A stretch of DNA of 23,363 nt. Source: UMGS755 sp045597205 (GTDB lineage: Bacteria; Bacillota; Clostridia; UBA1381; UBA9506). The stretch covers positions 1 to 23,363 of the forward strand of contig JAZODT010000074.1 of NCBI GenBank assembly GCA_045597205.1, in the 5' to 3' direction. Positions within the stretch are counted from its first letter, which is position 1, and every line of letters begins with the position of its first letter. Of this stretch, positions 14,763 through 22,319 are shown piece after piece. A program made the translations under genes and the position numbers. The notes under the pieces are model-generated. The model did not search any database. It was not told the DNA's origin and saw only the letters and a program-made list of their open reading frames with translations.

Positions 14763-15107
14763 TTATCTTAATTTTTCTTTAACCTTTGCAGCCTTACCCA
14801 CTCTATCTCTTAAATAGAACAGTCTGGCTCTTCTAACTTTACCCAGTCTAACTACCTCGATTTTAGCAATCTTAGGAGAGTTTGTGGGGAAAGTTCTTTC
14901 AACACCTACACCATAAGAAACACGTCTAACAGTAAAAGTCTGCTGAATGCCACCATTCTGAATTTTAATAACAGTACCTTCAAAGATCTGAATTCTTTCT
15001 CTGTTACCTTCTTTTACCTTAACATGCACCTTAACAGTGCTACCGATTTCCAATGCCGGCAGGTCAGTTCTAATCTGATCCTGTGTTAATGCTTTAATTA
15101 CGTCCAT
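14763..15107 (-). CDS. rplS: 50S ribosomal protein L19
   Basis: The 114-residue protein has the standard L19 length and signature: an I-G-S-T-V-K-V-H-V-K start of the beta-barrel, R-I-Q-I-F-E-G-T-V-I, the R-R-V-S-Y-G-V-G-V-E-R-T-F-P segment and a basic tail with R-R-A-R-L-F-Y-L-R-D-R. L19 sits at the 30S-50S interface. AGGAGG eight bases before the ATG gives strong initiation. It has its own near-consensus promoter and a structured leader. The usual upstream partners rpsP, rimM and trmD are absent from the window. Confidence 0.98.
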   Translation of the reverse strand: MDVIKALTQDQIRTDLPALEIGSTVKVHVKVKEGNRERIQIFEGTVIKIQNGGIQQTFTVRRVSYGVGVERTFPTNSPKIAKIEVVRLGKVRRARLFYLRDRVGKAAKVKEKLR

Positions 15108-15116
15108 TTGTTTTGC

Positions 15117-15186
15117 CTCCTCTCTGTGCTAAGCGTTCTTACCTGACATGCAGGCAGCGGACCGCCACTTTTCTTTGCACAATCAC
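15117..15186 (-). ncRNA. Candidate L19 leader (cis-regulatory element in the rplS 5' UTR)
   Basis: The roughly 79-base leader between the predicted start site (near 15186) and the rplS ATG is richer in G and C than its surroundings and can pair end to end. GTGC at its start pairs with GCAC near the ribosome binding site, GCG with CGC inside that, and CCTG with CAGG around a five-base loop. An L19 leader motif is known upstream of rplS in low-GC Gram-positives, and position and size agree. I cannot confirm the family by alignment. Confidence 0.45.
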
Positions 15187-15192
15187 CATATT

Positions 15193-15221
15193 ATTATAAT
15201 ACAATTTTTTTTAAAATTCAA
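15193..15221 (-). promoter_or_regulatory. Sigma-A promoter of rplS
   Basis: On the minus strand TTGAAT (15216-15221) and a perfect TATAAT (15193-15198) are separated by exactly 17 bases. This is the best housekeeping promoter match in the window and separates rplS from the upstream UPF0182 gene, whose stop codon is about 30 bases before the -35 box. Confidence 0.75.
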
Positions 15222-15250
15222 GCATTTTTTTCCTTATTGCAAAAATACAT

Positions 15251-18034
15251 TCATTCGGTTGTATTCTGTTCTCTTAACTTTGCCATTTTTTCATCCAGCT
15301 CAGAAAGATTATTGCCCATTCCCTGCCAATCGTTGCCGGCTGCTGATTGTTTAAATCGGTCATAGCTATCTAAAACATCGTTGATGGTAGATGTTAAATC
15401 TTGTATCTCCTGTTCTGGCACTGGTGCAACTTCACCGTCATCCGGTGCTATACCTGAGCCCCCGTTTTTTGCAAAAACAGCGCGCAGAGCTCCTTCCAAA
15501 GTGGGCTCCATGGCAACTGCATCCCCATAACTCACCACAATTCGTTTCAGTTCTGGCAAGGAGGCATTGTTTTTAGAGGTGATATAAACCGGCTCTACAT
15601 ATAAAAGTGCATCTCTATATGGCACAACCAGCAAATTCCCTCGGATAACGCTGGAGCCACCCTGGCCCCACAAGGTCATTTCTCGTGAAATGTCCGGGTC
15701 GTTATCCACACGGTTTTCAATTTGCATAGGTCCGTAAACCGTTTGATTTTTGGGGAAGCGATAAAGCATTAGCTCGCCGTAATGCTCCGGTGCATTGCGC
15801 TGCACTAAAAGCCCTACCATGTTGTGCTTGCCCTGCACCACAAAGGGAAGGGTGAGTACCATTTCTTCCCGACCGTCAATTTCCATAATGTTATAATAAG
15901 GCTCAACTTCTATCTCGTTATCCTGATATTTTTCGCTGGCAACATCCCAAACATCCGCACGGTCATAAAACTGTCCCGCATCTTTTACATGATACCGTTG
16001 ATACATATAAGATTGCACTTTAAACATATATTCTGGCACACGGATGTGAGATGCTATCCCCTCCGGAATCGCTTCATTTGTAAATAGCATGGGGTAAATG
16101 CTACGATATGCCCGACCAATGGGGTCATTTTCATCAGTAAGATAGAGCTTAACATCACCCGTATAGGCATCTACTGTAGCCGTAACAGAATTGCGGATGT
16201 AATTAACACCGGCATAAGGCTGCGCATAAGGATAGTTTTTAGAAGAGGTATAACCGTTAATAATCCAGTAAAGCTTACCGTCATCCGAAACAATCATATA
16301 AGGGTCATTATCAAAGCCAATAAATGGTGCAATACGTTTTACACGGTCCAAAACATTTCGGTTAATCAAAATTTTACTGTCAGCAGAAACATTGCCGGAA
16401 AACAGCATGCGATAATCTTTATAGTACCAGGCAAACATCAGACGTTTTATAAAGCTGAGTTCCACACCGGTTTCACCGTCAAAGGTAAACTGAATGTCCT
16501 CTAAACCTTCAGAATAGTCAAGCTCTTGATTTTTCCCGCCTACAATAACATAATCGTTGGTAAGTTCCCCATAATAAATACGGGGTTGGGTAACTGCAGG
16601 CATGCCCCCTGTGGACTTGGGCGGAATGTCTTTAATTAAAAATTCCGGCTGCCCTTCTTCTGTTACACGGTTAACAGGGCTTGCCACCAAACCGAATCCA
16701 TGGGTATAACGGAAAATTTGATTTGCATAGGATTTGGCAGAGGTATCTAAGTTTTCTTTATTCATTTCACGGGCTGCTAAAAACACAACATTTAATTTGC
16801 CGTCTAGTTCATAGGGTGCCACATCCACATCGTTAAAAGTATAATATTTTCTCAAAAACTGCAACTGATTATAGGCTGTTAAGGTGGAACCAAAATCGGC
16901 AATACGCGTGCCGGCCAACCATGTATCATCTTCCTCCATGGTTTTCTGATTCAAATCATACCGAGGCACAAATTCTTTTTCGGCCACCTTATCTAAGCCA
17001 TATGCATGATTGGTGGCTGCCATATTGTGAGCAATATAAGGGCTTTGCAAATTCCGTTCATTGGGGTTCACAACCAAAGAATCCACACCACTTGCAATTA
17101 AACCGGTAACAACAAAAACCACCGGCAAAATACCCACAGATAAAAGAGAAAGCAAATATTTTTTACGATAAAGAAAGAAAATAATCAGCACAATAGCCAC
17201 CAAAACAACATAAGGTGCAAACTGATAATATAACTTCCAGATGTTTGCCTCTACATAACCGGCACCAAAAATTTCATTTTGAGAGCCAAAGGAAGAAAAC
17301 AAAATATTTTCTGCCGAAAACTTGTATGTGAGCATAGAAAGCAAAAAATAGATAATCGCCAAAACGGCAATATGCGTCACTGCACCTCTTTCGCCACTAA
17401 TGACTTCTTTTAAGCTCCTATGGCCGTTTTTAATAAAAATAATAAAATACACTACGGTAGCGATCAGCATCATCATTAAAAGTAACACTTTTCCACCGCT
17501 CACCAAACTAATTAAAAATGGTCTTGAAAAAACATAATAGCCAACATCTTGCATAAAAAACGGGTCCGTAATACCAAAACTTTCTCCATTAGCCGCTAAA
17601 AGGAGTTTTTCATACAAACCGCCTCCTGCTATTTGGCTGACAGACAAGGCTAAAATTGCGCTCAAAACAACATAAAACCATTTTTTTTGCAACAATCCGG
17701 TGGAAACATTGGGCATAACCGCAATCCGCCTGATGAGCAAAAGATTAATCATTAAAATCAAAAAAATCAACACAAAACCAACTATTTGCGTTAACAGGCG
17801 TGCCAACAAATTTGTCCAGAAAACAGATGTATATGCCGGACCAATTTCTTTAATTTGCCAATAATCCATAACCATTTGATATAGAGGGGAAATAATCAAA
17901 CCGATTAAAACCAAAACCACCGCTATAATAATCCATTTTTTTCTTTTACCTTTTTTAAAACGTTCAGCAACTTCATTAAAATCTGTTGTACTCTTTTTAA
18001 AACCGCCAAAGCTATCAGATGAAAAACCGTTCAT
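15251..18034 (-). CDS. UPF0182 family large membrane protein
   Basis: The 927-residue protein belongs to UPF0182 (COG1615). A basic cytoplasmic N-terminus (residues 1-34) is followed by about seven membrane helices in the first ~320 residues, then a large extracytoplasmic region with V-F-L-A-A-R-E-M, T-H-G-F-G-L-V-A-S-P-V-N and Y-Y-G-E-L-T-N-D-Y-V-I-V conserved blocks. An acidic C-terminal tail predicted as coiled coil closes the protein. No biochemical function is established for the family. AAGGAG nine bases before ATG 18034 is preferred over the longer frame from 18079. It lies between ftsY and rplS. A weak hairpin separates it from ftsY, and I see no promoter of its own. Confidence 0.9.
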   Translation of the reverse strand: MNGFSSDSFGGFKKSTTDFNEVAERFKKGKRKKWIIIAVVLVLIGLIISPLYQMVMDYWQIKEIGPAYTSVFWTNLLARLLTQIVGFVLIFLILMINLLLIRRIAVMPNVSTGLLQKKWFYVVLSAILALSVSQIAGGGLYEKLLLAANGESFGITDPFFMQDVGYYVFSRPFLISLVSGGKVLLLMMMLIATVVYFIIFIKNGHRSLKEVISGERGAVTHIAVLAIIYFLLSMLTYKFSAENILFSSFGSQNEIFGAGYVEANIWKLYYQFAPYVVLVAIVLIIFFLYRKKYLLSLLSVGILPVVFVVTGLIASGVDSLVVNPNERNLQSPYIAHNMAATNHAYGLDKVAEKEFVPRYDLNQKTMEEDDTWLAGTRIADFGSTLTAYNQLQFLRKYYTFNDVDVAPYELDGKLNVVFLAAREMNKENLDTSAKSYANQIFRYTHGFGLVASPVNRVTEEGQPEFLIKDIPPKSTGGMPAVTQPRIYYGELTNDYVIVGGKNQELDYSEGLEDIQFTFDGETGVELSFIKRLMFAWYYKDYRMLFSGNVSADSKILINRNVLDRVKRIAPFIGFDNDPYMIVSDDGKLYWIINGYTSSKNYPYAQPYAGVNYIRNSVTATVDAYTGDVKLYLTDENDPIGRAYRSIYPMLFTNEAIPEGIASHIRVPEYMFKVQSYMYQRYHVKDAGQFYDRADVWDVASEKYQDNEIEVEPYYNIMEIDGREEMVLTLPFVVQGKHNMVGLLVQRNAPEHYGELMLYRFPKNQTVYGPMQIENRVDNDPDISREMTLWGQGGSSVIRGNLLVVPYRDALLYVEPVYITSKNNASLPELKRIVVSYGDAVAMEPTLEGALRAVFAKNGGSGIAPDDGEVAPVPEQEIQDLTSTINDVLDSYDRFKQSAAGNDWQGMGNNLSELDEKMAKLREQNTTE

Positions 18035-18055
18035 TTTAATCTTCTCCTTTCTGCT

Positions 18056-18087
18056 CAAAAAGGGCCGTGACCATGCCACCGCCCCTT
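18056..18087 (-). terminator. Imperfect terminator-like hairpin after ftsY
   Basis: On the minus strand AAGGGGCGGTG and CACGGCCCTT pair with one bulge and one mismatch around a seven-base loop, followed by TTTTTGAG. It starts about eight bases after the ftsY stop. The short U-tract and imperfect stem suggest partial termination before the UPF0182 gene. Confidence 0.4.
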
Positions 18088-18094
18088 CTTTCTC

Positions 18095-19225
18095 TCACAT
18101 ATTTTCGGGGAATAACGCTTCTGCAAAACTTGTTGGCTCAAAGGGTCGCAAATCGTCTATTTGTTCACCCACACCAATAAATTTCACACCTATCCCCTGT
18201 TCTCTCGAAAGCGCCAGAATAATGCCGCCTTTGGCTGTGCCATCCAGTTTTGTTAAAATAACACCGGTAATGCCCGCCGCCTGAGCAAATTCTCTTGCCT
18301 GATTTAAAGCATTTTGTCCGGTAGAAGCATCTAACACGAGTAACGTTTCTGCCGCGCTCCCACCGGTTTCCCGTTCGACAACACGAGCCGTTTTCTTTAG
18401 TTCTTCCATTAAATTCTTTTTATTATGCAATCTGCCTGCCGTATCGCAAATAACAATGTCTGCATTTCTGGCTTTGGCCGCCTGAATACTGTCAAACACC
18501 ACAGCCGAAGGGTCTGCACCCTCCTGATGCTTCACAATATCCACACCGGCGCGTTCTGCCCAGATTTCCAACTGGTCAATGGCTGCTGCACGGAATGTAT
18601 CCCCTGCTGCTAAAATGACCTTTTTCCCCTGACTTTTATAATAGTGTGCCAATTTGCCGATGGAAGTGGTTTTGCCCACACCGTTCACACCAATCACCAT
18701 AATTACAGAAGGCTTTGCATCCAGCTTTAAAGCCGTATCCTGAGCGGATAAAATTTCTGTAATAATTTCACGAAGCAGCCCTTTTAATTCAACACTTTCT
18801 TTGGCACCGCTTTCTTTTGCCTTTTCTTTTAAAACCTCAATGATATAAGCAGAGGTATCGGCACCAATATCAGACATAATTAAAGCTTCTTCTAATTCTT
18901 CATATAAATCTTCATCAATTTTTCCCAAGGATAAAAGAACGGCATCTACCTTATCCGATAAGGCTGCACGGGTTTTGCCAAGCCCTTCCTTTAATCTTGT
19001 AAAAAATCCTTTGGTTTCTTTTTCTGTGTCAGGCTTCGTTTCCTCTAAATTGTTTGGTTGTTCTGCATCTTGCTCCTTAGGGTGCGCAGTAGCCTGTTCC
19101 GGCACGGGTTTTGCCGGCTCTTTCTCCTTTTTAGAAAGAGTTTCTTCCACCGATTCCACAATGGCAGTTACCGTTTCCTCCACTGCCATATTATCTGTCT
19201 TTTTCTTAAAAAAATGTTTAAACAA
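18095..19225 (-). CDS. ftsY: FtsY, signal recognition particle receptor GTPase
   Basis: FtsY docks SRP-ribosome complexes at the membrane for co-translational insertion. The 376-residue protein begins with a short basic amphipathic stretch (F-K-H-F-F-K-K-K), then an acidic, Pro/Glu-rich A domain of about 60 residues. The NG domain follows, with the P-loop G-V-N-G-V-G-K-T at 179-186, D-T-F-R-A-A-A at 209-215, D-T-A-G-R at 261-265 and T-K-L-D-G-T-A-K-G-G near 325. The start codon is TTG, with GAGGTG five bases upstream. The next Met is at residue 13 and would lose the basic membrane-binding stretch. It follows gpsA by 32 bases and is probably in the same operon. ffh is not in the window. Confidence 0.96.
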   Translation of the reverse strand: MFKHFFKKKTDNMAVEETVTAIVESVEETLSKKEKEPAKPVPEQATAHPKEQDAEQPNNLEETKPDTEKETKGFFTRLKEGLGKTRAALSDKVDAVLLSLGKIDEDLYEELEEALIMSDIGADTSAYIIEVLKEKAKESGAKESVELKGLLREIITEILSAQDTALKLDAKPSVIMVIGVNGVGKTTSIGKLAHYYKSQGKKVILAAGDTFRAAAIDQLEIWAERAGVDIVKHQEGADPSAVVFDSIQAAKARNADIVICDTAGRLHNKKNLMEELKKTARVVERETGGSAAETLLVLDASTGQNALNQAREFAQAAGITGVILTKLDGTAKGGIILALSREQGIGVKFIGVGEQIDDLRPFEPTSFAEALFPENM

Positions 19226-19257
19226 GGTGTCACCTCATTCCTGCACGATAAAAACTA

Positions 19258-20271
19258 TCAGCCGTTAATCACTTCAAATTCTGTTTCATTTTTTTTCTCA
19301 CGAATCATTAAATTCATAACCGTTTGCTTGGGGTCCTTACCTTCAAACAGCACGCTATATGCCTGTTCTACAATAGGCATTTCCACATTAACACGCTTTG
19401 CCAGAAGGTAAGCCGCCTTGGTGGTATAAAAACCTTCTACCACCATTTTAACTTCTTCAATCGCCTGCTCGGGACTCATGCCCTGCCCAATTAAAACCCC
19501 TGCCCGTCTGTTCCGGGAGTGCATACTGGTGCAAGTGACAATCAAGTCACCCATGCCGGAAAGACCAGCAAAGGTTAACGGGTCTGCACCCATAGCAATG
19601 CCCAGGCGGGACATTTCTGCCATGCCGCGGGTCATTAATGCCGCTTTGGCATTATCGCCTAAGCCAATGCCATCTGCAATGCCGGCACAAAGCGCAATAA
19701 CATTTTTCAGTGCGCCACCCAGTTCTACACCCACCATATCCAGGCTAGTGTAAACACGAAAGCTATCGCACATAATAATATCTTGGATATATTCTGAAAG
19801 TTTAATATCTTTCGAGGCAACCACATTCGTAGTGGGCAAGCCCCGACCGGCTTCTTCCGCATGAGAAGGACCGGACATAACCGCAAGTTTTGCCTGAGGA
19901 ATAGTTTCTCCAATTACTTGAGATAACCGTTTTTGTGTTTCCTGCTCTAAACCTTTAGAAGCATTGACAATAACCTGACCTTCTTTTACAAAAGGAGAAA
20001 GTTTCTTTGCCGTTGCCGCAATAGCCTGTGAGGGTGTAACCATAAAAATGCATTCAGCATCCTTTGCTGCTTCTTCTAAAGAATCAGTAAAACAAATACC
20101 GGAGGGTAATATAACACCAGGTAAAAACCGTTTGTTTTCGCCGTCACGTTTTAAATTTTCAGACTCTTCTTTTAAATACGACCAAAGGGTAACACTGTGG
20201 CCATTACGTGCTAAAATGGTGGCAATAGCCGTACCCCACCCGCCGGAGCCGATGACTGCAATGTTCTTCAT
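19258..20271 (-). CDS. gpsA: NAD(P)-dependent glycerol-3-phosphate dehydrogenase
   Basis: GpsA reduces dihydroxyacetone phosphate to sn-glycerol-3-phosphate, the backbone for phospholipids. The 337-residue protein has the nucleotide-binding loop G-S-G-G-W-G-T-A (8-15), V-M-S-G-P-S-H-A-E-E, the catalytic region G-A-L-K-N-V-I-A-L-C-A-G-I-A-D-G and the G-L-S-G-M-G-D-L-I-V-T-C substrate block. Its ribosome binding site AAGGAG is built into the last codons of plsY, six bases upstream of which the stop lies. The product feeds the PlsX/PlsY acylation pathway, so the pairing with plsY is functional. Confidence 0.97.
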   Translation of the reverse strand: MKNIAVIGSGGWGTAIATILARNGHSVTLWSYLKEESENLKRDGENKRFLPGVILPSGICFTDSLEEAAKDAECIFMVTPSQAIAATAKKLSPFVKEGQVIVNASKGLEQETQKRLSQVIGETIPQAKLAVMSGPSHAEEAGRGLPTTNVVASKDIKLSEYIQDIIMCDSFRVYTSLDMVGVELGGALKNVIALCAGIADGIGLGDNAKAALMTRGMAEMSRLGIAMGADPLTFAGLSGMGDLIVTCTSMHSRNRRAGVLIGQGMSPEQAIEEVKMVVEGFYTTKAAYLLAKRVNVEMPIVEQAYSVLFEGKDPKQTVMNLMIREKKNETEFEVING

Positions 20272-20277
20272 AACTGA

Positions 20278-20931
20278 TTACTCCTTTTCGTCTTTTTTCT
20301 CGCCCAGCTTCGATTCGGTGCCCAAACGCAAACGGGCAATATTCGCTTTGTGACGATAAACCGCCAATATTGAAACAAAAAAAGCCAACGCAATGTAATA
20401 AGCTGTTGTTGGCTGCGGTCCGCCTATATTGAAGACAATAACACACAAAGGATAAATTGCCGCACTAACAATGGAGGCCAGCGAAACATATCTTGTTGCC
20501 GCAACCACCAGCACAAAAGCTACCAAAAGCACCAGGGCAATTCTATAATCCAAAATCATAATAACGCCCCAGGACGCTAAAATTCCTTTCCCGCCGCGGA
20601 ATTTAAAATATAAAGGAAAATTATGTCCCAACACTGAACCGAGTCCTGCCAAATATTGTCCATATTGTGCAACTTCCGGGTAAGACGGGCAAAGATAACC
20701 AGCAAGTGTTTTGGCTAAAAGCACGGCCACAACAGATTTTAACAGGTCAAATAAAAAGACAAATATGGCCGCCTTTTTACCAAACACCCGCAAAGAATTG
20801 GTCATGCCCGCATTTTTACTGCCATGATTACGGATATCCTCGCCTTTAAATATTTTACTAAAAATAATAGAAGCATTTAAACTGCCCAGCAAATAGCCGC
20901 CCAAAAGGCAACCAATTAAAAAGATATACAT
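20278..20931 (-). CDS. plsY: PlsY, acyl-phosphate:glycerol-3-phosphate acyltransferase
   Basis: PlsY transfers an acyl group from acyl-phosphate to glycerol-3-phosphate, giving lysophosphatidic acid at the membrane. The 217-residue polytopic protein shows the first family motif G-S-L-N-A-S with H-G-S-K-N-A-G-M-T-N, and the second motif G-H-N-F-P-L-Y-F-K-F-R-G-G-K-G. About five membrane helices are visible. The tail is highly charged (E-K-K-D-E-K-E). GAGGTG precedes the ATG by six bases. The gene lies between der and gpsA, which makes its substrate. Confidence 0.96.
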   Translation of the reverse strand: MYIFLIGCLLGGYLLGSLNASIIFSKIFKGEDIRNHGSKNAGMTNSLRVFGKKAAIFVFLFDLLKSVVAVLLAKTLAGYLCPSYPEVAQYGQYLAGLGSVLGHNFPLYFKFRGGKGILASWGVIMILDYRIALVLLVAFVLVVAATRYVSLASIVSAAIYPLCVIVFNIGGPQPTTAYYIALAFFVSILAVYRHKANIARLRLGTESKLGEKKDEKE

Positions 20932-20956
20932 GGTTTCACCTCATTGATGTTTTAAA

Positions 20957-22285
20957 TTATGACTGAGATTCTCCTCGTTCGCGAAGCACAAACCGCACCG
21001 GAGTGCCCTCCAAGCCAAACACGCCACGGATTTGATTTTCTAAATACCGTACATAAGAAAAATGTGCTAATTCTCTGTTGTTCACAAACAAAATAAATGT
21101 AGGCGGCGCTGTAGAGGCCTGGGTAATATAATAAATTTTTAAACGCTTACCTTTATCGGAGGGGGGCTGTACCCGCATGGTTGCTTCATTTAAAATATCA
21201 TTTAATGCACCTGTTCGAATACGCATGGTGTTTTGTTCACGCACGTAGTTTATGAGTTCAAACAAACGGTCAATTCGCTGGCCGGTAAGTGCCGAGATGA
21301 AAACCACCGGTGCATAGAGCATAAAGGACAAACCTTCAGCCACTTTTTTGCGGAACTGATCCATAGTTTTGCCATCTTTTTCTACCAAATCCCATTTATT
21401 CACGGCGATGATGCAGCCCTTGCCCTGCTCATGCGCATAACCGGCAATTTTCGTATCCTGTTCTGTTACACCCTCCTGCGCATCAATCATAATCACACAA
21501 ACATCGGCACGGTCCACCGCCCCTAAGGAACGGATAACACTATAATGTTCGATGCCTTCTTCCACCTTGCTACGACGACGCATACCCGCCGTATCAATAA
21601 ACGTATATTCTGTGCCGTTTTTTGTCACACGGGCATCAATGGCATCACGGGTGGTGCCGGCAATGTTGCTGACAATGACACGGTCTTCCCCTAAAATTTT
21701 GTTAATTAAAGAGGATTTACCCACATTTGGCTTGCCGACCAATGCCACCTTTAAAGTGTCATCATCCTCCTCCCCTTCTTCCGGTTTTGGAGGAAACAGA
21801 TTAACCACTTCATCCAATAAATCACCCACACCCAAGCCGTGGATGGAGGAAACAGGCAGGGGGTCACCCAAACCCAAATTATAAAATTCATATAATTCCA
21901 TGGGTGGATTACCAATGTTATCTACCTTATTAACCACCAAAAGCACCGGCTTGCCAGATTTTTGCAGCATGGCTGCCACATCGGCATCTGCCGCCACCAA
22001 ACCATCATGCACGTTAGTCATTAAAAGTAAAACATCGGCCTGCGAAATGGCCAGTTCTGCCTGACGGCGCATACCGGAAACAATGACATCATCTCCCGAT
22101 TCAATACCGCCAGTATCAATCATCAAAAATTCCCGACCATTCCACTCGGCTTCCATATAAATCCTGTCACGGGTAACACCCGGTGTATCATCCACAATAG
22201 AGATGCGAGTGCCCACTATTTTATTAAACAATGTGGATTTTCCCACATTCGGCCTGCCAATAATGGCAACAACTGGTTTTGTCAT
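20957..22285 (-). CDS. der: Der (EngA), double-domain ribosome assembly GTPase
   Basis: Der is needed for 50S maturation. The 442-residue protein has two GTPase domains: the first with G-R-P-N-V-G-K-S at 10-17, D-T-G-G at 57-60 and N-K-V-D at 119-122, and the second with G-K-P-N-V-G-K-S at 184-191 and D-T-A-G. An acidic linker of about ten residues (E-E-G-E-E-D-D-D) separates them, and a KH-like C-terminal domain follows. ATG 22285 gives the usual M-x-K-P-V-V-A-I start. An in-frame ATG four codons upstream (22297) is also possible, with GAAAGG close to it. The gene follows the DUF512 gene by about 34 bases. Confidence 0.96.
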   Translation of the reverse strand: MTKPVVAIIGRPNVGKSTLFNKIVGTRISIVDDTPGVTRDRIYMEAEWNGREFLMIDTGGIESGDDVIVSGMRRQAELAISQADVLLLMTNVHDGLVAADADVAAMLQKSGKPVLLVVNKVDNIGNPPMELYEFYNLGLGDPLPVSSIHGLGVGDLLDEVVNLFPPKPEEGEEDDDTLKVALVGKPNVGKSSLINKILGEDRVIVSNIAGTTRDAIDARVTKNGTEYTFIDTAGMRRRSKVEEGIEHYSVIRSLGAVDRADVCVIMIDAQEGVTEQDTKIAGYAHEQGKGCIIAVNKWDLVEKDGKTMDQFRKKVAEGLSFMLYAPVVFISALTGQRIDRLFELINYVREQNTMRIRTGALNDILNEATMRVQPPSDKGKRLKIYYITQASTAPPTFILFVNNRELAHFSYVRYLENQIRGVFGLEGTPVRFVLRERGESQS

Positions 22286-22319
22286 AACAAATCCCATAGC
22301 CTTTCTGTCACAATTTTAT

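Noticed and set aside
18370..18378. TTCGACA-like Spo0A box
   Set aside because: It lies inside the ftsY coding sequence, is a single short match, and is not near a promoter.
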